This document shows, one piece after another, positions 57,096 to 64,000 of a stretch of DNA of 64,000 nucleotides (positions within the stretch are counted from its first letter, which is position 1; each line of letters starts with the position of its first letter). A program made the translations under genes and the position numbers. The stretch is from positions 22,695,367-22,759,366 of the forward strand of contig CM055098.1 in assembly GCA_029204225.1 (NCBI GenBank), written 5' to 3'. This DNA is from Diphasiastrum complanatum (Eukaryota; Streptophyta; Lycopodiopsida; Lycopodiales; Lycopodiaceae). The notes under the pieces were generated by a model, which was not told where the DNA came from, did no database searches, and saw nothing but the letters and a program-made list of their open reading frames with translations.

Positions 57096-58268
57096 TGAGA
57101 TAGATCCAGGTTGGTGGTGGCATGTTACAAAACGTTTATCTGTTCGGCCATCACAACTAGATCCAGGAATATCAAGCCAAATCAAGCTAAATCCATCAAG
57201 ATTCAGCCAGATCTAGCCAGTTCAGGAAAAATCCATCAAGATCCAAGAGAGATCTAGATCCAGATATGATCAATAGGAAAGCAGATCATCAGATTACACC
57301 AATAAGGCCCCAATTTGCAGATCAGAGACCTCGATCTCAGTAACTATGGCGAAATAAGGGCAAAATTCACTCAAAACTAATGGATCTGCTACCAAATATC
57401 TATCAAAACTTCTAGAGAGTTACTAACAGTCAGATATAACATTGATAAAGCAAATTACCAGTTTGCAAAAGTTAAAAATCAAATAATCTCAAGATCTCGT
57501 CAAAAAACACTCTAAAAGAGCATTTTTTTAATGATTTTTGGAGATCCCCTAGGAGATAGCTCTTGAAACCTGGACTGTCACTAGATCTGACCTAGATGCA
57601 TCCATGAAAATCTCTGCGAGAGAGACTGATCGAAAAAACATCATTTTTTAGTGTATGCGAGGGTTCCAAATAGTAGAATTATCATAACCTTCGCAGAGCA
57701 TCTAGATCATCAAACCAACCTTCGCAAGGGGCATAAATGGAATCAGTGCAATGAAATTAGCCTGCCTACATGGTCTGATCTTGAAAATCCAACCACAGGA
57801 ACAAGTTGTGTGAGCATTCACCCCCTGTGAGGATTGAACCCTCGTAGACGACAATCCTCGCAGAACTTTCGCAGGGCAGTCAATTCACCTTCTGAACTCT
57901 CACAGACTTCTCTGAGGCCTTAAAATATTGTGAAGAAGGTCCCTACCAAAATTTGGGTGGAACTGAACAAAAGAAAGTGGATTTCACCTAATACGCACTC
58001 TAATTTCGCTATATAAGGGCTGAATTCGAGTCATTTGTCACCTTTCCTAGTGAAGCTCTGCTCAAATTTTGACCAATTTTTCCAAGTTGTCCGAATGTGA
58101 CCAAACTTCATACAAGCCATCATCTGCATACTCTAAACCCAGGTCTACTCTTTGAACTATTGTTCCTACCATCCAACACTTGTTATTCACTGTTTTTCTC
58201 GTTTCCATCACTTTTTACCTTTTCCACTGTTTTTTCTACTTTTTCACACTTTAACTATCACTGCCAAC
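57096..58268 (+). other. Non-coding, probable LTR or leader of a gypsy element
   Basis: No coding domain. A good TATA box (CTATATAAGGG) lies at 58010-58019, and a gag-like frame starts at 58269. The stretch therefore behaves like the promoter and leader part of an LTR element. Neither LTR limits nor a primer-binding site could be fixed. Confidence 0.4.
58010..58019 (+). promoter_or_regulatory. Candidate TATA box of a gypsy LTR
   Basis: TATATAAGG is a strong plant TATA match, 250 bases before the first ATG of the gag-like region on the same strand. Confidence 0.45.
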
Positions 58269-61200
58269 ATGGCCTCCTCATCTTCTGACGATTCGGGCAC
58301 CAAGCAGGTGATCTAGCGAGAAATACCATCAGCCACCCATATTTGGCCCTTGCCTTCTGAAGCCCTGATTAAACCATGGCTCTAGATTGCGGGCTCACTT
58401 CTTGAAGCAATGGTGGGTTTTTACCCGGCGCTTTTATGCTCTGACATTAACATGAGCCTCGCCCTTTACTCTTACGCCACCTGGGACACTCCGAAGTTGC
58501 GTTTCCACTTCCTGTTCCAAGGTACCAGGTACAAGGTACGGGCTAACATGGACTTGATGGTCACTGTCGGCATTATGTTCGGTGACCGTCAGCCCATCGC
58601 TCATCGTCAGGCAAAAGCTCTGATAAGACCTTTCATCACCCAGACTACACTAGAAACTCCGATCCAAACTAACAACGGATACCTGATAGAGGCTATCACG
58701 GAACCAGTCATTCAGGTGGATGTGCATCTGTTGAACAACTTTTTGGTTGTTTCAACATTTCGCAAGGACAGAATCTAGTCCACGCTGTTGAGTCAGATTG
58801 TGGATCCTTTTTGGGATTCTCTGGCCCCACGGTTGTGCCATACGACTGGCATGCCTTCCTCATTCACAAACTAACAATCTCCATCAAACCCAACACACGT
58901 GAGCGTATCGCAGCAGGCCCCCTGCTGTGTGACTTTGCCTATGCACTTCTCAAGACAAAAGTGCGCGATTTTCGCAGTTCCAGCCTTCTATCATCTATCG
59001 TGCCACATACTAACCTCTATCCTCCATCTTCCGCTTCCACATCTGCCAACCTGTAGATACTGACATGACGGCTAACAAAAGAATGCGTGGCACTGCCCCT
59101 TCCTCCTCATCTCCACCTACCACCGGACGTTGTACCACCACCACCACACCAATAACAGCTCCAACATCTATCATCCTCACTTTTTCTTCTGTACAGCCCC
59201 CTCCTCTCGTTTCTGTTGTCGTTCCTTTTCATTTTGTTCCACCCACAACTGCTGCTTCTATTTCCATATTCATCTTCTCCATCGATACTGCTTCTCTCTT
59301 TGTTTCATCTTCCACCACCCCTTCCATTACTATCGCATCCTCCAATACTCCTGTTCCCACCGCTCTCCCTCTCTAGTTCAATCCTGTTGATTCCCCAGTT
59401 GTCTTTGGACACTCTGGCGTGGATGCAGGTCATCAACTTTTCACCACCACGCCAGACCACTTCCGCCCCATCTTCGCCTTCTGTACTCCACACCACCCTT
59501 CAGTTCCCCTCTGTTCCACCCATTATCTCGTTTGGAAAAAAAAAAATTTCACCCTTGTTTCCACTTATGTTTCTCCCACACCGCCCATTTTTCCATCAGA
59601 GGCTGTTGAGGGAAACCAACCGTTGCCAAATGATGCATTTGTCCAAACAATTTTTATTCCATCATCGGATCGGGCATATCCCACCACTCCAAATGACAAA
59701 CGATCCCCAGAGAACCTCATCGAAGACAACGATGACAACACTGTAATGGTCGTCGGGGTCACTAACAAACAAGCCCCTATCAGTGCCAACGTACCGGCTG
59801 CTCCAACGGATTTAGTGACGGTGTACCAAGCCTTGAGAAGATTCATCCGGGATGCGGTAGCAACCAGGGCCTCATTGGACAGCCGAGTACTCCAATTGGC
59901 AATGAACAATACCCAGTTGCGAGCAGAAATCACGAAGCTACAGCAAGAGCTCATTATAGCTCAACAACACGAACAAGATGGCACCGGGAGATCGCCAAGC
60001 TACAGCAGAAGGAGGATTGCCTAAACCGGTATATCCAAAGCCTCTCCAAAGTGCTGAAAGATGCCTCCACAAAGGTGCGGGAGCTTCAGTCTGAAGCATC
60101 CCAATGACTTGCTCCCCTCCAGGCGCAACTCTAGATCTATGAAGCAGAAAATATACACCTGGGGGCAAAGGTGCAAGCCCTACAAAGCGAAAAACTTGTC
60201 TGGTTAGCTCAATCTACACCTGACTCAAGGTCACTCTCTCAAGCAGAGATGAATCTCTTCAGGCGTTAGGTGCAGGTGTATAGCCAAACTCTGAATAGCT
60301 ACCAAGCGGAGTTTGACAAATACCGGGCAAGTGCAACTCACGAACTCACCAAGGCCAAACAAGCCCTTAAGGCTTGTCAAAGATTTATGGAGCAGAAGGC
60401 TTAGCCAACTCCGATGGTAATTCCAATGCCACCTCTTTTTTATACTGCCCAGGCAAGCACGAGCCAACAACAGGCCAGCAGGCAGCGGGGGAGACAAGCC
60501 AGGATCAGGGGTCAGTCGGACAAGACCAAGGGCCTCTCGATACTAGAGTTGAGACGTAGGACCAAGGCCAAGACACGGGTCCCAGCTAGAGCCAAGGAGA
60601 AGGACAAGCCTCCTCATTGAGAGGCTCGTGTACTATATCTGCCAATCGGGCCTTCAGATGCCCCAAATCCGTGGAGGAAAAGATCAATGAATTTCTATCC
60701 AGATATCCCCACGAGTCATCAAGAGGCGGTTGGCAGATCTCATTTTCGGCACGAACAATAAAAGACAACGAGCTACAAGCACTACCTGCCCTCCACCCAC
60801 AACCTGAGTGGCGCCAACAGCCCTTTGAACGGGATCCTGCAGCCATCAAGGCCTATGTGACCAGTCCACAACAGCTACGGGTGAACGCTCATTTCCTGCC
60901 ATGTACACGATGATCCAAATGGGCGGAATGCTGCACTCCTCTGGATAAGATCACCATCCAAAATGCAATTGGCCAAGAATTCCTTCAGAGCTTGGTTGGG
61001 ATACGGATGTAGACGCCCGAAGGGCTCTCACCCATCTCTCTAAAAAATATTTCAACTGTCCTAACCCAATAGTCTGCACGGTAGGCACTTACGCTCGGGA
61101 CTTAGAGCATCTAATGAGAATTGAAACGAAGTAGGACAATTTTCACCCCCCAATATTCTTCGATCCAAATAAGGCGTTAACCTCAAAAGAAGTGGAAGAT

Positions 61201-61431
61201 CAGCTTCCAGTAGCTCGAGTTTACTATCGAGCCACATTCCTTGGCGATCCCTGGATGTGTAGATTCCAAGCGTGGGTTGACCAAGTGTGCGTTGACCAAA
61301 ACTGGCTAGCAGGAGTCCACAAGTCCCTTCACACGCCCAAGGACTTGAAGAAGCTGGACCGAATAAATTTTATGGAAGATGTCACTGGCTACCTGATCCA
61401 CCAGAGGCGGGCCAAGAAGACTTTATACTAA
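58269..61431 (+). pseudogene. Decayed gag-like region with coiled coil
   Basis: From MASSSSDDSGTKQVI the frame runs with stops at 58314, 58383 and 58776 and includes MVGFYPALLCSDINMSLALY and FLFQGTRYKVRANMDLMVTV. A second frame gives PTVVPYDWHAFLIHKLTISI. A Ser/Thr/Pro-rich stretch and a long coiled coil follow (about 59800-60400, with QLAMNNTQLRAEITKLQQEL, then after a frameshift REIAKLQQKEDCLNRYIQSL). The end carries ARRALTHLSKKYFNCPNPIV and VARVYYRATFLGDPWMCRFQ up to HQRRAKKTLY. I know no domain for these parts. Position behind a TATA box, near gypsy pol, and the repeat of the coiled coil at 5.2-5.5 kb point to a gag or accessory protein of a large gypsy element. A captured plant gene is the alternative. 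Confidence 0.5.
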
Positions 61432-61459
61432 ACCGGCAGAGTGCCGAGGGACCGGGTCC

Positions 61460-61871
61460 TGTTGGGGGTATTCCCAACATATTGTAAATAAATAATATCG
61501 GCTAATAAAATGTGTTGTGAGGGCATGACATCCTGCGTGTATAAGCCCATGGCCCAAGAGCACGCAAGTTGAGTTGTAAATAGAATAATAGACTTGGGCC
61601 TCTTTGTAATTAAAATAAAATTTGAGGCCCAAAGTCATTTTAAACTTAGAAGTCTACTATTTTAGAGTTGGGTCCAAATGGAGACTCACATGAATCATGT
61701 GAAATCCAATGTACTTTTTTAAGACCTTTGGATCAAGTTGGGTCCAAGATGAATATTGTAATGATGAAATGTACTTTATATTATAATTAATAAAAGATGC
61801 CCAGGTACCTTTAAGGCACTGACTTAAGTTTCAAGGAAAGGTCCTAAGGTTAAGGGTTCGACGATTGGACT
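61460..61871 (+). repeat. Possible copia LTR remnant
   Basis: The stretch starts with the 20-base palindrome TGTTGGGGGTATTCCCAACA, a common form of copia LTR start, and is followed by copia integrase sequence on the same strand. The other end and the second LTR are not seen. Confidence 0.35.
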
Positions 61872-61952
61872 AAGAAGCAGACAAGCAATAAGTTGAAGCA
61901 TGTTCGCACAAATCATGGAGGTGAGTACATTTCCAACGAATTCAAGGCCTAG
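61872..61952 (+). pseudogene. Copia integrase scrap
   Basis: The frame reads SNKLKHVRTNHGGEYISNEF, then KA and a stop. It matches the region around the second catalytic aspartate of copia integrase (L-R-T-D-N-GGEY), with that aspartate changed to asparagine. Confidence 0.6.
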
Positions 61953-62185
61953 TGTAAATGTCGTTATAGGAATGATGCTCATTTGTGGAGCTATGATTCG
62001 TGAAGGATCTTCATCTGCAGAGGCAATAGGCAATGACATGGTTTCTAGCAACGTTGTCTCCATCATGTCTTGATTCCAGTTCTATATCAACAAAAGCATC
62101 TCCCAAATAGCCTTCATCTTTCTTCTACTGTTTTCTGAGCATAATCTTAATCATCTTTTGGGATTCATTTAACAATTTTTGTTTG
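61953..62185. other. Short intergenic stretch
   Basis: Nothing recognisable between the integrase scrap and the palindrome. Confidence 0.4.
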
Positions 62186-62323
62186 TACCACGCGACACCT
62201 CATCCGCGCCCACAATGTTTCCGCCCATGCTTTTTCATCTCGCTCGAATATATATATATATTCGAGCGAGATGAAAAAGCATGGGCGCAAACATTGTGGG
62301 CGCGGATGAGGTGTCGCATGGTA
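62186..62323. repeat. TA-flanked 134-bp palindrome
   Basis: Two 67-base arms meet at an AT core at 62254/62255. They pair with only two mismatches (CCACGCGACACC against GGTGTCGCATGG, and TTTCCGCCC against GGGCGCAAA). TA lies directly outside both ends. No frame of note is encoded. The structure fits a very small palindromic element inserted at TA, or a hairpin RNA source. Confidence 0.92.
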
Positions 62324-63087
62324 TATATATATATATATATAATTTGTGTTGTTATTCTTTGAAGTTTAGTTTAAATTTTTATAGGTTCCTTATTTTCGGT
62401 GAGCACATGGCTCATAGAAGTAGCCAAAGAAAAAATCCTGTCATTAAATTCCAATTTTTTCATGATTTTTATTAGTTTTTTAAGAGCACAGAATTGTGTC
62501 ATGGATTTAAAAAAAATGATCAAATACATTTTCTTAAGGCCCTATTCTTAAGTTGCTTATTAGTTAGTTTCTTTCAATTTTTGAAACCTCATATCTTTAT
62601 CATTTGAAGTCAGATTCAGGCACTATAAAAACAAAAATTAATCAGTTCATTGTGTTGAATACAGTGATCAGCATTTCCATCATCATTACTTTTGTCTTTA
62701 TTTTTTTCTATAGGACCCCTTTTCCTTGAGTTGTCCACATTTTATGCTTCATTTTCTTTAAATTTCCATATCTTTTCCATTTGACCTTAGATTTCGACGC
62801 CAAAAAAAGCAAAAGTGATCATTACATCGAGCTTGACATGTTAGTAGTGGTATAAAAGCTAAAACCGATCAGTGAAACAAAGTTGACATTTTACCTGAAG
62901 CTACTGGTGTTCTCTATATCTTGCAGGTTACATTCTTCGAGGACTCAGGATTTTGGGACGGTGGAGAACAACAAATTTGTTACTAGCAAATTTGTAATTT
63001 TACTAGTGAAATTTGCAATTGTTCCAAATTCTTCCCACTTCATTCAGTTTTGTGGACCCATACTCCACAGATTGATGTCACTATACC
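62324..63087. other. AT-rich intergenic DNA
   Basis: An (AT)n tract follows the palindrome directly to about 62341. No gene or element end is visible in the remainder. Confidence 0.4.
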
Positions 63088-64000
63088 ATGGACATTGATA
63101 ATGAATATATGTCCAACTATGAAGACCAATGGGATGGAAATGATTATGAGTATGATAACCAAAGTGACTGGTATGATGATGATGGTGATGATTGTCAACA
63201 AGATGAGGAAGAATATGATGGTGGTGGCGATCAACAAGAAGATCAACAATGTGATGATACGGACAAGCATGAACAATATTTCGATGGGTATCATGATTGT
63301 CAACCAGATGATTAGGAATATCAGATTGGTGATGCAGATGAATATAATGATGGCCAATATGAAACCGAGTATAACATTGTTGATTATGAAAGTCATAATC
63401 ACTCTGAATGGCAACATGAGAACCAATATGAGCCTACAGATCAACCAAATGATATCCCTAAACATTGTGATAATGATGAAGAAGATCCAACAGTTCACAA
63501 CATATACAACAAAAGATTACATTGTCAAGAGACAATGTTGCATCCCAATCACTACATCGGTGGTGATGGAGACTACAATGATGATAACGAAGCTGGATCC
63601 AAACAATACGAAGTTGAAGAAGATAATTCCGAATACCAATCTTCTCTTTGTACAATGGCATTCAACGGTACATCCATGCAAACAAAAGATGTTTTTTCTA
63701 TGGCTCTTAAATCAATTACTGGCACCACTGGGTTATAGACAGGAGACAATACTAGCTATGGGAGCATAGTGACCATTCCTAGTTCATGTTACGATGATGT
63801 GAGCATTTCATCAGAGGCAAATTCACATCAACAAGTCAATATTCAACGAAATCTTGACAAAGCTCCTTTTGGGAACATACCAACCTTTGAGGGAGAAATG
63901 AGCTCATTACATATTGATGACTGGTAATCTATTGTCGATGAGAATCTTTGACTGCATTCTATTTCTGATCAGGGCAAAATTACTATAGCAATATCTTACT
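63088..64000 (+). pseudogene. Acidic N-terminal part of a gag-like protein, runs off the window
   Basis: One frame stays open from MDIDNEYMSNYEDQWDGNDY to the window end except for four stops (TAG 63313, TAG 63736, TAA 63928 and TGA about 63949). The first 130 codons are very rich in Asp, Glu, Gln and Tyr. The end reads NIPTFEGEMSSLHIDDW, stop, SIVDENL, stop, LHSISDQGKITIAISY. This has the spacing of the start of a retrotransposon gag domain (F-G---DWI--VE--F-L--I-D--K---A---L). Each of the four stops differs from a Gln or Arg codon by one C-to-T change. Assignment to gypsy gag is an inference from this short match. Confidence 0.42.

Noticed and set aside
57830-57860. tRNA-like phrase GAGGATTGAACCCTCGTAGAC
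   Set aside because: It resembles part of a T-arm but no acceptor stem, anticodon arm or full-length cloverleaf can be formed around it.
59065-59400. Ser/Thr/Pro-rich open frames in all three plus frames
   Set aside because: Low-complexity CT-rich sequence. It may be part of the gag-like region but none of the frames can be supported separately.
63040-63769. A 239-codon Met-rich frame and a 152-codon Ile-rich frame on the other strand
   Set aside because: Both are shadows of the GAT/GAA-rich acidic frame at 63088. The apparent membrane-like minus-strand frame arises only from that codon bias.

Overview
The window is plant nuclear DNA, most likely from a seed plant with a large, repeat-rich genome. 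The evidence is a SAUR-type auxin-response gene, a RIN4/NOI-domain gene split by GT-AG introns, Ty1/copia and Ty3/gypsy retrotransposons primed from initiator tRNA-Met, hAT-type DNA transposons and long (GA)n/(CT)n microsatellites. There is no bacterial, plastid or viral gene organisation. I cannot name the species from sequence alone.

Layout. 1-2.6 kb: flank and an intronless SAUR gene (+). 2.6-8.4 kb: AT-rich DNA, a coiled-coil retroelement relic, a long (CT)n tract, a rearranged gypsy integrase/RT piece (+) abutting a copia RNase H piece (-). 10.2-10.7 kb: two exons of a NOI/RIN4-like gene (-). 12.0-12.8 kb: a small hAT-like element with an 8-bp near-duplication. 14.3-28.1 kb: a nested stack, all on the minus strand. 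A copia fragment (26675-28109) is followed by a gypsy element (22733-26674), whose RT is cut by the end of a hAT transposon (about 14676-22732). That transposon is split by a complete young copia element (15378-20799). A further copia RNase H piece lies at the left edge.

28-39 kb: mostly gene-poor DNA with one possible host exon carrying a frameshift (30.8-31.3 kb), a second hAT-like element with a clean 8-bp duplication (33.3-33.95 kb) and a very decayed copia relic (36.5-37.8 kb). 39.8-43.9 kb: a second full-length but internally deleted copia element with 392-bp LTRs and target duplication ATAAC. 44-50 kb: another hAT-like end, a 122-bp direct duplication, a possible two-exon small gene and a 0.78-kb inverted repeat. 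50-64 kb: a patchwork of copia and gypsy relics in both orientations, a decayed coiled-coil gag-like region, a TA-flanked 134-bp palindrome, and the N-terminal part of another gag-like protein running off the end.

Functionally only the SAUR gene is intact on inspection. The NOI gene is very likely real but its first exon is unproven. Nearly everything else is mobile DNA in different stages of decay, from a copia copy with LTRs identical by eye to relics recognised only by short catalytic motifs. I found no CRISPR array, operon, rRNA or convincing tRNA gene, and no convincing new defence or metabolic system. The most unusual material is the nested stack, the family of transposon ends starting CATAGTTGC, the perfect-arm palindrome, and a coiled-coil retroelement ORF family seen in two places.
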